From Lachnospiraceae bacterium 3-1 (GTDB lineage Bacteria; Bacillota; Clostridia; Lachnospirales; Lachnospiraceae): a stretch of 64,000 nt of DNA. The notes under the pieces are model-generated. The model was not told the origin of the DNA. It saw only the letters and a program-made list of their open reading frames with translations, and made no database searches. Every line of letters starts with the position of its first letter. Within the stretch, counting starts at the first letter, position 1. The DNA lies in assembly GCA_000403255.2 (NCBI GenBank), contig KE159595.1:19214-83213 (forward strand). The letters are read 5' to 3'. Positions 1 through 7,538 of the stretch are shown here, one piece after another. The translations under genes were made by a program, and so were the position numbers.

Positions 1-480
1 GCTTTGTACATGAGCAACATAGAACTCTTAATCGGTCAGTCCTCTACCGAGGGGGAGAGGAAACGCCGTGCAAGGCTGGCTTTACAGGAACAGAAAGCCT
101 TGCCGGAAGCCGTGGCGGACAAACGTCCACCATATGGGGCGGACATTTGTCCACCAGAGATAGAGATAGAGAAAGAGATAGATATAGAGTTAGAGATAAA
201 GAGAGAGGGAGAGATAAAGACAGGACAGACAGCCCCCGCCCCTTTTGGCAGATATGAAAATGTATTCCTGTCAGAAAAAGAGCTTGCGGAGCTGCAAGAG
301 GAACTTCCCGGCAAATGGGAGTATTACATAGACCGCCTATCCGGCTATATCGCTTCCAGCGGGAAGAAATACAAGAACCATGCCGCCACTATCCGGCGTT
401 GGGCGGCTGATGACAGGGCAAAGGGGAAGCCGAAAAAGGGAATCCCCGATTATTCCTACAAAGAGGGCGAGAGCCTTTGA
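1..480 (+). CDS. Phage replisome organizer-type replication protein, C-terminal part
   Basis: The frame is open at the first base, so the N-terminal winged-helix domain lies outside the window. The visible part starts with a YMSNIELLIG-like segment and a basic ER(K/R)RRAR stretch, typical of the linker after the replisome organizer domain. A charged, Glu/Ile-rich low-complexity linker (about residues 50-75) follows, then a small C-terminal domain ending in a KNHAATIRRWAADD motif, as in DnaD-like loaders. Such proteins recruit the replicative helicase to a mobile-element origin. The DnaC-like gene begins 62 bases downstream, which supports that role. Identification is from motif memory, so the subfamily is uncertain. 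Confidence 0.7.
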   Translation, partial: ALYMSNIELLIGQSSTEGERKRRARLALQEQKALPEAVADKRPPYGADICPPEIEIEKEIDIELEIKREGEIKTGQTAPAPFGRYENVFLSEKELAELQEELPGKWEYYIDRLSGYIASSGKKYKNHAATIRRWAADDRAKGKPKKGIPDYSYKEGESL

Positions 481-542
481 CCGCATAGACACAACGCCCC
501 GTAAACAGGGCGTAAAAGACCATGAACAAGGAGGACGATTTT

Positions 543-1397
543 ATGTGTGATTATGATAACGCCATTTTCCGGCTTGCCACAGAAGCAGAGCCACAGCCGG
601 AGGACTACACGGGCGAGGACGGGCTTTTGTACTGCGGGAGCTGCCGCCAGCCCAAAGAAGCCTACTTCACCGAGGGGAAAAACCTTTTCGGACGTGACCG
701 CCACCCGAAAGAATGTGACTGCCAGCGCAAACGCCGGGAAACGCTGGAAGCCAGCCACCGGGAATACAAGCACCGGGAGGAAGTGGAACGGCTGAAACGA
801 AAGGGATTTACAGACCCGGCTATGCGGGAATGGACGTTTGAAAACGACAACGGGAAATGCCCCCAAATGCACAAAGCCTATTCCTATGTGGAGCAATGGG
901 AACGGGTAAGCACCGGGAACTATGGATTGATTTTGTGGGGGAATGTCGGCACAGGCAAAAGCTATTTTGCCGGGTGTGTTGCCAATGCCCTTATGGAGAA
1001 AGAGGTTTCCGTGTGCATGACAAACTTTGCCTTGATACTCAACGACCTTGCCGCCAGCTACAAGGACAGGAACGAGTACATAGCCCGCCTTTGCAGCTTC
1101 CCTCTGCTTATCCTTGACGATTTCGGCATGGAGCGTGGCACGGAATATGGCTTAGAGCAAGTCTATAACGTGATTGACAGCCGATACCGCAGCCAAAAGC
1201 CGCTGATTGTCACCACAAATTTGACGCTGGAGGAATTGCAGAACCCGGAGGACACCGCCCACGCCCGCATTTATGACCGCCTTACAGAAATGTGTACCCC
1301 CGTCCGCATTACCGGGGAAAATTTCAGAAAAGCCAGAGCAAAGGAGAAAATGGAACGCCTTAAAAAGCTGCTGAACGGAAAGGAGATTTGCCTATGA
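543..1397 (+). CDS. DnaC-like ATP-binding helicase loader
   Basis: A 284-residue AAA+ protein. Walker A is GNVGTGKS (about residues 133-140) and Walker B is LLILDDFG. The N-terminus has a zinc-binding cysteine cluster (CGSCRQP followed by a CDCQR motif), as in DnaC/IstB-type loaders of Firmicute mobile elements. It likely loads replicative helicase on the element's origin together with the preceding organizer protein. An earlier in-frame ATG exists at 522, but AAGGAGG at 528-534 lies inside that extension and sits 8 bases before ATG 543, so the later start is chosen. The end overlaps the start of tnpW. Confidence 0.88.
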   Translation: MCDYDNAIFRLATEAEPQPEDYTGEDGLLYCGSCRQPKEAYFTEGKNLFGRDRHPKECDCQRKRRETLEASHREYKHREEVERLKRKGFTDPAMREWTFENDNGKCPQMHKAYSYVEQWERVSTGNYGLILWGNVGTGKSYFAGCVANALMEKEVSVCMTNFALILNDLAASYKDRNEYIARLCSFPLLILDDFGMERGTEYGLEQVYNVIDSRYRSQKPLIVTTNLTLEELQNPEDTAHARIYDRLTEMCTPVRITGENFRKARAKEKMERLKKLLNGKEICL

Positions 1398-1585
1398 CCG
1401 ACACCATGAAAAAAGACCGCCCCACCCGCCGCCCGGATTGCGTGACAGAAGTACGCCGGGGGAACACCGTCCTTGTGGTTTCCGGCTATTTCAAACAAGG
1501 CACTACCGCCACCGCCGCCGACAAGATGATGAAAGTGCTGGAAGCGGAAAGCGCAGCCGGGGGAACAGCCGCACACGCTATGTAA
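1394..1585 (+). CDS. tnpW: TnpW-type transposon-encoded small protein
   Basis: A basic 63-residue protein with the segment VTEVRRGNTVLVVSGYF, then an Ala/Thr-rich tail with KMMKVLEAE. This matches the small TnpW-type proteins encoded next to large serine recombinases in Tn4451-like and CTn elements. Its role is not established. It starts at ATG 1394 with AAGGAG at 1379-1384 and overlaps the end of the DnaC-like gene by four bases, so the two are probably translated together. The recombinase follows after a promoter-containing gap. Confidence 0.75.
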   Translation: MTDTMKKDRPTRRPDCVTEVRRGNTVLVVSGYFKQGTTATAADKMMKVLEAESAAGGTAAHAM

Positions 1586-1643
1586 TGCGATAATCCTTAA
1601 TAAAATAATGTGATATTTTTCGACATAAAGTAGCAAAAAGGAC

Positions 1644-1673
1644 TGTACAGCAAGCCCCGCCCTATGGTATAAT
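1644..1673 (+). promoter_or_regulatory. Promoter of serine recombinase 1
   Basis: TGTACA (1644-1649), an 18-base spacer and a perfect TATAAT (1668-1673) lie about 45 bases before the recombinase start. The recombinase can therefore be expressed apart from the replication genes. Confidence 0.6.
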
Positions 1674-1718
1674 AGACCTACGGAATAGTGGGGCTGGCTG
1701 TCGGAAATGGAGGAAACC

Positions 1719-3341
1719 ATGACAAGACAGACAACCCAAAAACGCATTACCGCCCTATATCCGAGATTGTCGCACGAGGACACGCTTCAAGGCGAATCCA
1801 ATTCCATAAGCAACCAGAAGCGAATCCTTGAAGCCTACGCAAAACAGAACGGATTTAACAACCTCAAATGGTACACGGACGACGGATTCTCCGGGGCAAA
1901 TTTCCAAAGACCCGGCTTCCAGTCCATGCTTGCCGACATTGAAGCGGGGCTTGTGGGAACGGTTATCGTAAAGGATATGTCAAGGTTAGGGCGAAATTAC
2001 TTACAAGTGGGAATGTACACAGAAATGATTTTCCCACAGAACGGCGTCCGCTTCATTGCAATCAATGACGGCGTAGACAGCGCACAGGGCGAGAATGATT
2101 TTGCGCCCTTGCGTAACATTTTTAACGAATGGCTGGTGAGAGATACGAGCAAGAAAATCCGGGCGGTAAAACGCTCAAAAGGCATGAGTGGGAAGCCCGT
2201 CACAAGCAAGCCCGTGTACGGCTACCTCATGGACGAGGACGAAAATTTCATCATTGACGAAGAAGCCGCCCCGGTAGTAAGGCAGATTTACAGCTTATGC
2301 CTTGCGGGGAATGGACCGACCAAGATAGCCCGTATGCTTACCGAGCAGGAAATCCCCACGCCGGGAACGCTGGAATACCGCCGGACGGGAAGCACACGCC
2401 GCTACCACCCCGGCTACGAGTGCAAGTGGGCGGCGAACACCGTGGCACATATCCTTGAAAACCGGGAATACACGGGCTGCCTTGTGAACTTCAAGACCAC
2501 CACACAATCCTACAAGTGCAGCAAGATTATCTACAACAGCGAGGACAAACAGGCAATCTTTGAGAACCACCACGAACAGATAATCGACAGGGACACATGG
2601 GAACGGGTGCAGGAGCTACGCAAGCAGCGCAAACGCCCTAACCGCTATGATGAAGTGGGCTTGTTCTCCGGCATACTCTTTTGTGCCGACTGTGGCAGCG
2701 TCATGTACCAGCAGAGGTATCAGACCGAAAAACGGCGGCAGGACTGCTATATCTGCGGCAGCTACAAGAAGCGCACGGCAGACTGTACGGCGCACTTTAT
2801 CCGCACCGACCTTTTAACCGCCGGAGTGACCGAGAACCTACGGAAAGTCACCAGCTACGCCGCCAGGCACGAAGCCCGGTTTATGAAGCTGTTGACCGAC
2901 CAGACCGAGGACGGGAGCAAACGCCGCAACGCCGCAAAGAAGAAAGAGCTGGAAGCGGCAGAAAAAAGGATTGCGGAACTCTCCGCCATCTTCAAGCGGC
3001 TGTATGAGGACAGTGTGACCGGGCGCATATCGGACGAGCGTTTCACGGAACTTTCTGCAGACTACGAAGCCGAGCAAAAGGAACTGAAAGAGAAAGCCGC
3101 CACTTTGCAGAGCGAACTTTCTAAAACGCTGGAAGCCACGGCAAACGCTGAAAAGTTTATGAAAGTGGTACGCAAGTACACCAGCTTTGAGGAACTCACC
3201 CCTACCCTGTTACGGGAGTTTGTGGAGAAAATCGTAATCCACGAATCGGAAGCCCTTGACGGGAAACGCCGGGGGAAGCTCCGCAGACAGGAAATCGAAA
3301 TCTATTACTCTTTTGTCGGCAAGGTAGAATTGCCCGACTAA
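1719..3341 (+). CDS. Large serine recombinase (TnpX-like), element 1
   Basis: About 540 residues, the usual size for large serine recombinases that excise and integrate Clostridia elements. The resolvase domain opens with TALYPRLSHED (catalytic Ser18) and has the MSRLGRNYLQ active-site arginine block. The recombinase domain contains YGYLMDEDE. A zinc ribbon follows (CADCGS, then YICGS and a TADC cysteine), then a long coiled-coil stretch and a DUF4368-type C-terminus (FVEKIVIHE). The start is ATG 1719, because GGAGG at 1709-1713 overlaps the earlier ATG at 1707. The element end should lie shortly after the stop, but I could not fix the attachment site. Confidence 0.92.
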   Translation: MTRQTTQKRITALYPRLSHEDTLQGESNSISNQKRILEAYAKQNGFNNLKWYTDDGFSGANFQRPGFQSMLADIEAGLVGTVIVKDMSRLGRNYLQVGMYTEMIFPQNGVRFIAINDGVDSAQGENDFAPLRNIFNEWLVRDTSKKIRAVKRSKGMSGKPVTSKPVYGYLMDEDENFIIDEEAAPVVRQIYSLCLAGNGPTKIARMLTEQEIPTPGTLEYRRTGSTRRYHPGYECKWAANTVAHILENREYTGCLVNFKTTTQSYKCSKIIYNSEDKQAIFENHHEQIIDRDTWERVQELRKQRKRPNRYDEVGLFSGILFCADCGSVMYQQRYQTEKRRQDCYICGSYKKRTADCTAHFIRTDLLTAGVTENLRKVTSYAARHEARFMKLLTDQTEDGSKRRNAAKKKELEAAEKRIAELSAIFKRLYEDSVTGRISDERFTELSADYEAEQKELKEKAATLQSELSKTLEATANAEKFMKVVRKYTSFEELTPTLLREFVEKIVIHESEALDGKRRGKLRRQEIEIYYSFVGKVELPD

Positions 3342-3524
3342 AGCCCGACCCGTCCGGCAGTCAGCCGGATAGGGAACGGCAAAATTTTTTACACTTCTTT
3401 TACTTCTTTATCTCACATGAGAAAAAAGCCAGGGGATCAAGCAGGTCATGGCTAATTAGAGGTAATCAAAAGAAGAAAGGAAAAGCACAATCCAGACGGA
3501 ACCGGCGATACCGTCAAGAAATAT

Positions 3525-3553
3525 TTGTGAGTTAGCAAGAATCCTGATATAAT
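3525..3553 (+). promoter_or_regulatory. Promoter of HTH-tnpV pair
   Basis: TTGTGA (3525-3530), 17-base spacer and TATAAT (3548-3553), about 40 bases before the HTH gene start. Confidence 0.6.
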
Positions 3554-3594
3554 GGGTACAAACGCCCATCCGGGGCAGAAAGGCAGGGAGAAAA

Positions 3595-3867
3595 ATGCAC
3601 ATCAGCTACAAACCGCTCTGGCACACACTGATAGAGCGCAACATGAGGAAAGAGGATTTAAGGCTTGCCGCTGGCCTGACCACAAATATGATAGCCAACA
3701 TGGGAAAAGAAGGGAAACATATCAGCATGGATACACTTGCCCGTATTTGCGAAACGCTGGATTGTGGCATTATGGACGTGATTGAGCTGGCCGGTGACGA
3801 GCCTTCCACCACAGGAGGGGACGACAATGGAAAAACTGAAAGAAAGAATCACAGAGAACGGCATTGA
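3595..3867 (+). CDS. Small Cro/C1-type HTH regulator
   Basis: A 90-residue protein. Residues about 5-65 form a HTH_26-like DNA-binding domain: LWHTLIERNMRKEDLRLAAG, then a recognition region with MIANMGKEGKHISMDTLARI, then a CGIMDVIEL end. This family normally sits directly upstream of tnpV in Firmicute mobile elements and probably regulates its own promoter. The last 41 bases overlap the true start of tnpV. The C-terminal tail is charged and low-complexity. Confidence 0.8.
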   Translation: MHISYKPLWHTLIERNMRKEDLRLAAGLTTNMIANMGKEGKHISMDTLARICETLDCGIMDVIELAGDEPSTTGGDDNGKTERKNHRERH

Positions 3868-4506
3868 TTATATTCTGGTAGGCGACTACTACATCCCGGA
3901 CTTGAAGCTGCCGGAGGAGAACCGCCCCATCGGACGCTATGGGCGGCTGCGCCGGGAATATCTCAAACAGGAACACCCGGCACGGTACAGCTCCCTTATC
4001 CTGACCGGGAAATTATGGACGTACCTTGCCGACCTGAACGAACAGGCAGAGGAAAGGCTGGACTTAATCATCGAGCAGATGAAATCCGCCGAGGGAGTGA
4101 CCGAGGAACTGAAAGCCCGGAATCAGCTTGAATGGGTTCAGAAAATCTAAACTTTTGGATTTTTCCTAAAATCCAAACTTAGGAGAAATCCAAACTTTTC
4201 TGAAAATGGCTTGATAATAGGGGATTCTTGTAGAAAAAAGTTTGGATTTCATTTCGCCAAATGCAATGCTCCAATTATGACAAAATGAGAAAAACACTGT
4301 TATTTAGCTCTGTTCCAACTAATTTATTTCCATTTTTGACAAAAGAAAGCCAAAACAAAATCCAAACTTTTTTGTCAGAAAACGCCTTAAATAAAGGATT
4401 TACAGAAGAAAGTTTGGATTTCTCAAAAGTTGGGATTTTAGGCCGGATGAACAATATCCGCAACCGGGCGGAGGAAATCATAAACAGCGAACTGATTTAT
4501 ATTTGA
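3827..4506 (+). pseudogene. tnpV: tnpV interrupted by a ~300-bp insert
   Basis: The 5' part (3827-4150) encodes the TnpV family start (MEKLKERITENGIDYI, YYIPDL) and continues to NQLEWVQK, then stops. The missing C-terminal block, MNNIRNRAEEIINSELIYI, reappears in frame at about 4447-4503, after roughly 300 bases of AT-rich sequence. The intact TnpV at 41728-42081 joins these two parts directly (KWVAKMNGIRHSAEE), so this copy is split by an insertion. AGGAGGGG lies just before ATG 3827. TnpV proteins have no established function. The truncated 107-residue product may still be made. Confidence 0.8.
4142..4439. mobile_element. Small MITE-like insert with inverted ends in tnpV
   Basis: The insert starts with AAAATCTAAACTTTT (4142-4156) and ends with the near reverse complement AAAAGTTGGGATTTT (4425-4439), 13 of 15 bases matching. 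Internal copies of the same motif, AAATCCAAACTT, occur in both orientations near 4149-4162, 4168-4181, 4186-4199, 4234-4249, 4357-4373 and 4409-4421. No transposase is encoded. The composition is much more AT-rich than the surrounding tnpV. Exact ends are uncertain by a few bases on each side. Confidence 0.65.
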
Positions 4507-4520
4507 TTGGACATGGAAAG

Positions 4521-4547
4521 GCCAGCCGACACCCGGCTGGTCTTTCT
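4521..4547. terminator. Bidirectional intrinsic terminator
   Basis: GCCAGCCG (4521-4528) pairs with CGGCTGGT (4534-4541) across a 5-base loop, followed by CTTTCT. It lies between the convergent tnpV and XRE genes and can serve both strands. Confidence 0.6.
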
Positions 4548-4872
4548 AACTTTCCTTACGCTCCAATACCGCACGAATCATGGCAACGGCGATTTCCTGC
4601 TGGCTGGGCGATGTGCTTTCCCATAGTTCCGCCAGCTCCCGTATTTTGCTGACCTCATTATCTTCCAGCGCATCTCGCAGCAGATAATCAGGGGAGATTT
4701 TCAGTGCATTGCAGATATTGATAAATACGGGCAGACTGGGAACCTTTGTTCCGCCCTCAATCTGCCGGAGGTAAGTTGCGTTGATATTGCACAGCTCCGA
4801 GAGCCTGTCCGCCGTGAATCCCCGGTCTTTCCTCACCATGTTGATACGTCTGCCTAATCCTTTTCCTTCCAT
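4546..4872 (-). CDS. XRE-family transcriptional regulator
   Basis: A 108-residue protein with an N-terminal HTH_3 domain: GRRINMVRKDRGFTADRLSELC, then NATYLRQIEGGTKVPSL, about residues 5-60. A short C-terminal segment (VSKIRELAELWESTSPSQQE) is often seen in regulators of gut Firmicute elements. An ATG six codons upstream has no ribosome site, while the chosen ATG is preceded by GGGTGGG. It is divergent from the 62-residue gene and symE. Three AGACTA repeats in the shared 5' region could be its operator. Confidence 0.85.
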   Translation of the reverse strand: MEGKGLGRRINMVRKDRGFTADRLSELCNINATYLRQIEGGTKVPSLPVFINICNALKISPDYLLRDALEDNEVSKIRELAELWESTSPSQQEIAVAMIRAVLERKES

Positions 4873-4920
4873 AATGCCCACCCATTTCATAAGCTATCAG
4901 CATTTATTTTGTTCACTTTT

Positions 4921-4987
4921 AGACTACATCACGCATAGGGATTGCAATAGATTCTAAAAGACTATATAATATTAGCTAATAGACTAC
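4921..4987 (+). promoter_or_regulatory. symE operon promoter with AGACTA operator repeats
   Basis: TTGCAA (4942-4947), 17-base spacer and TATAAT (4965-4970) form a near-consensus promoter reading toward the 62-residue gene. AGACTA occurs at 4921, 4959 and 4981, flanking and overlapping the -10. This is a likely binding pattern for the divergent XRE repressor (inference). Confidence 0.6.
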
Positions 4988-5011
4988 AAACTATGAAAGG
5001 GGAACAACAGA

Positions 5012-5200
5012 ATGGAACTGAACTATTTTAGGGACAGGCTTTTTGATTTACTGAATGACAGCGAGGGGATGGGGATTGCTGACCTGAACGCAGACGAACG
5101 GAGCAGCCTTCTTACTGTCAGGACAGAGGACGGGAACATATTTGAAATCGTATGCCGGAAGGCAGCGGGGAAGGAGGACGGATGGACGACCGCAAACTGA
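5012..5200 (+). CDS. Small acidic conserved protein upstream of symE
   Basis: A 62-residue protein (MELNYFRDRLFDLLNDSEG, then LNADERSSLLTVRTEDGNIFEIVCR). A GAAAGGGGA site precedes the ATG. I recognise it only as a companion of symE-type genes in Clostridia elements. No catalytic or metal-binding motif is visible. It overlaps the symE start by 19 bases, so the two are translationally coupled. An antitoxin-like or regulatory role is possible but unproven. Confidence 0.6.
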   Translation: MELNYFRDRLFDLLNDSEGMGIADLNADERSSLLTVRTEDGNIFEIVCRKAAGKEDGWTTAN

Positions 5201-5370
5201 CCGTTTATAATGGGCGAGGGGCTTTCAAAAAATCGCCGCCGCAGATTCTATTACAAGGGAACTGGCTGGAACAGGCCGGATTCTCCGCAGGAGACAAAAT
5301 CACCGTGAAATGCCAGCAGGGGCAGCTAATTATTACTAAGAACGAACCATCAGCAGAGCATGAAAAATAA
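5182..5370 (+). CDS. symE: SymE-family toxin-like protein
   Basis: A 62-residue protein containing the SymE/AbrB-like swapped-hairpin signature: PQILLQGNWLEQAGFSAGDK, then ITVKCQQGQLIITK. SymE proteins are SOS-linked RNA-cleaving or nucleoid-condensing toxins in enterobacteria. Homologs in Firmicute elements are common but poorly studied. The start is ATG 5182 with AAGGAGG at 5171-5177. I see no antisense RNA promoter comparable to symR, though the strand opposite the 5' end was not tested. Confidence 0.75.
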   Translation: MDDRKLTVYNGRGAFKKSPPQILLQGNWLEQAGFSAGDKITVKCQQGQLIITKNEPSAEHEK

Positions 5371-5373
5371 ATA

Positions 5374-5401
5374 TAGACAAAGGCCGCTTTTGCAGTATAA
5401 T
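5374..5401 (+). promoter_or_regulatory. Promoter of cargo genes (GNAT onward)
   Basis: TAGACA (5374-5379), 16-base spacer and TATAAT (5396-5401), 43 bases before the GNAT start. Confidence 0.55.
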
Positions 5402-5444
5402 AGAAACGGCAACAAGTCAGCCAGTGCTGGAGGAACATTTTAAA

Positions 5445-5954
5445 ATGCTTGAAACGGAGAGCCTGATTCTTGATAAGGCAAAGTTTTCAGATTGGAAGGA
5501 AATGTATTGCAATGTCTGGTCACAGCCGGAAAGCGCAAAATACATGGAATGGAATATTACTACAAGCGAAGAAAACGCCAAAATAAGAATCATGAAAACC
5601 ATTGCATTTCAGAAAGAGCATGATACCTATCTAGTTTATGAAAAAGCAACCGGTAAGGCGATTGGATTTGCTGGGGTAGAAAAAATTGAACCTTACATCT
5701 ATCAGGAAGCGGGGATATGTTTGGGGCCAGATTACGTGGGAAAAGGGTTTGGCAAGCAGATTCTTCAAGTCTTGATACAATATTGCAAAGAAGAATTTAG
5801 TGCAAAAAAGTTTATTTATTCAACAAGAGAGGAAAACAGGGCTTCCAATCAATTAGCAAAGTCATTAGGATTTACAGTGATTTCTTCAGTACCTAAAACA
5901 GACAGCAAAGATGGACACAGTTATAATCTTTTGCAATATAGCTTAAAACTATAA
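5445..5954 (+). CDS. GNAT-family N-acetyltransferase
   Basis: A 169-residue protein of the RimJ/RimL-like GNAT type. It opens with METERLIL-like MLETESLILDKA. The acetyl-CoA pyrophosphate loop is visible as GPDYVGKGFGKQIL, followed by ENRASNQLAKSLGF near the end. The substrate cannot be deduced. GGAGG at 5429-5433 selects ATG 5445. It opens a run of four metabolic cargo genes more AT-rich than the mobile backbone. Confidence 0.88.
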   Translation: MLETESLILDKAKFSDWKEMYCNVWSQPESAKYMEWNITTSEENAKIRIMKTIAFQKEHDTYLVYEKATGKAIGFAGVEKIEPYIYQEAGICLGPDYVGKGFGKQILQVLIQYCKEEFSAKKFIYSTREENRASNQLAKSLGFTVISSVPKTDSKDGHSYNLLQYSLKL

Positions 5955-6010
5955 CTGCCCATTTGGTAGGGCTGAATAAACAATGAATGAAAAGTTGAAG
6001 GAGGGGCAAA

Positions 6011-6223
6011 ATGCCATACATTACAGTTGAAAGCGGCACTTTATCGGATAAGCAAAAGGAACTGCTGATAAAAAGATTGACAGAAGTATCTTCTGAAATT
6101 ATGAATGTGCCGCAGGAATTTTTTGTGACTACGATTAAAGAACTGCCAGATAAGAACTTTGGGATTGGCGGTAAAACGATTGATAAAGTGAAAGCGGAAT
6201 ATATACAGGCACATCAATCATAG
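6011..6223 (+). CDS. 4-oxalocrotonate tautomerase-family enzyme
   Basis: A 70-residue protein with Pro2 directly after the initiator Met (MPYITVESG). After Met removal this becomes the catalytic Pro1 of the tautomerase superfamily. The LSDKQKELLIKRLTE helix and VTTIKELP segment fit the family, whose members form hexamers and interconvert keto/enol acids. AAGGAGGGG precedes the ATG. Substrate unknown. Confidence 0.85.
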   Translation: MPYITVESGTLSDKQKELLIKRLTEVSSEIMNVPQEFFVTTIKELPDKNFGIGGKTIDKVKAEYIQAHQS

Positions 6224-6242
6224 TGGGAAGGGATTGGAGATA

Positions 6243-7004
6243 ATGGATAACTGGTTTACAATAGACAAGATTGATAATGAAACCATAATCATAAGCGAAT
6301 ACCGGCATTGGGAAGAAACCCACTGTTATCTATTGAATGGAAAAGAGAAAAGCCTGCTTATTGACACAGGGCTGGGGATTTCCAATATATATGATGAAGT
6401 CCGTAAACTTACGGATAAACCGATTACGGCGGTTGCCACGCACATTCACTGGGACCATATCGGCGGGCATAAATATTTCCCGGAATTTTATGCACACGCA
6501 GAAGAATTGGACTGGCTGGACGGGAAATTCCCCCTGACAATCGAAACGATTAAGGAAATGGTGGTTGACCGTTGTGATTTGCCTGACGGTTTTAATGTTG
6601 ATGATTATGTATTCTTTCAGGGTACGCCAACAAGAGTATTAAATGACCATGATATGATTGATATTGGCGGCAGGGAAATTGAAGTGCTGCATACGCCCGG
6701 ACACTCTCCCGGACATTTATGTTTTTGGGAAAAAGACAAAGGATATTTGTTTACCGGCGATTTGGTCTATAAAGATACCCTGTTTGCCTATTACCCTTCC
6801 ACTGACCCGGAAGCCTATCTTGCTTCACTGGAAAAAGTTGCGGCACTGCCTGTAAAAAGGGTATTCCCTGCACACCATTCGCTGGATATACAGCCGGAAA
6901 TACTAATCCGCATGGCAAATGCGTTCCGCCAGTTAAAGGCAGACGGGAAGCTCCATCATGGCAGCGGTACATATCATTATGGCGATTGGGGCGTATGGCT
7001 GTAA
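6243..7004 (+). CDS. MBL-fold metallo-hydrolase
   Basis: A 253-residue metallo-beta-lactamase-fold enzyme. The metal motif THIHWDHIGGH supplies HxHxDH. Further ligands are in LHTPGHSPGHL, FTGDLVY and FPAHH. It resembles the glyoxalase II-like or general hydrolase branch, not a true beta-lactamase. The start at ATG 6243 is preferred to TTG 6234 because of the upstream purine-rich site. It lies 19 bases after the tautomerase gene, so the two are probably co-transcribed and may act on the same small metabolite (inference). Confidence 0.88.
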   Translation: MDNWFTIDKIDNETIIISEYRHWEETHCYLLNGKEKSLLIDTGLGISNIYDEVRKLTDKPITAVATHIHWDHIGGHKYFPEFYAHAEELDWLDGKFPLTIETIKEMVVDRCDLPDGFNVDDYVFFQGTPTRVLNDHDMIDIGGREIEVLHTPGHSPGHLCFWEKDKGYLFTGDLVYKDTLFAYYPSTDPEAYLASLEKVAALPVKRVFPAHHSLDIQPEILIRMANAFRQLKADGKLHHGSGTYHYGDWGVWL

Positions 7005-7041
7005 AACGGGATTAGCGGAAGAAAACGGGAAAGGGGATTTC

Positions 7042-7461
7042 ATGGAAAAACGAGAAGAAACCATTCGGCTATGGTTTGATATGTGGCTGAAAAAGTGTGA
7101 TTTAGGCATATTGGATATATTCTCTGAAAATGCTGTTTACACTGAAAGCTGGGGGCCGGAGTATCATGGCCCATTAAAAATAAAACTATGGTTTGATGAA
7201 TGGAACAGGCGTGGCACAGTTCTCCAATGGGATATTAAACAGTATTTCCATAAAGGAAACCAAACGGTTGTAGAATGGTATTTTAAAAATACGGTGGACG
7301 ATGGGAAGGTTGAAGCATTTGATGGAATTTCTCTCATTAAGTGGGCGCAGGATGGGCGAATACAATCCTTAAAAGAATTTGGCTGCAATACAGACAACTA
7401 TGACCCTTATCAAAATGGGAATGTCCCACAATTCAAAGATACTCCGTCTATGTGGTTTTGA
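7042..7461 (+). CDS. NTF2/SnoaL-like fold protein
   Basis: A 139-residue protein. A helical start (EETIRLWFDMWLKKCDLGIL) is followed by FSENAVYTESWGPEYHGP and a series of beta strands, the cone-shaped NTF2/SnoaL arrangement. Family members bind or isomerise small molecules. No specific ligand can be assigned. AAAGGGGA at about 7028-7035 supports ATG 7042. The longer open frame upstream overlaps the metallo-hydrolase end and was not used. It is the last gene of the cargo run. Confidence 0.75.
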   Translation: MEKREETIRLWFDMWLKKCDLGILDIFSENAVYTESWGPEYHGPLKIKLWFDEWNRRGTVLQWDIKQYFHKGNQTVVEWYFKNTVDDGKVEAFDGISLIKWAQDGRIQSLKEFGCNTDNYDPYQNGNVPQFKDTPSMWF

Positions 7462-7498
7462 TTTTATGTGCAAGTAAAAATGGAATAAAAACTCTGGA

Positions 7499-7537
7499 AA
7501 ATGCCGTTGCATGGAAAAATCCCAAGCAACGGCATTT
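7499..7537. terminator. Bidirectional terminator between convergent genes
   Basis: AAATGCCGTTGC (7499-7510) is perfectly inverted at 7526-7537 with a 15-base loop, between the NTF2-like gene and the convergent HTH gene. Confidence 0.75.
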
Positions 7538-7538
7538 C

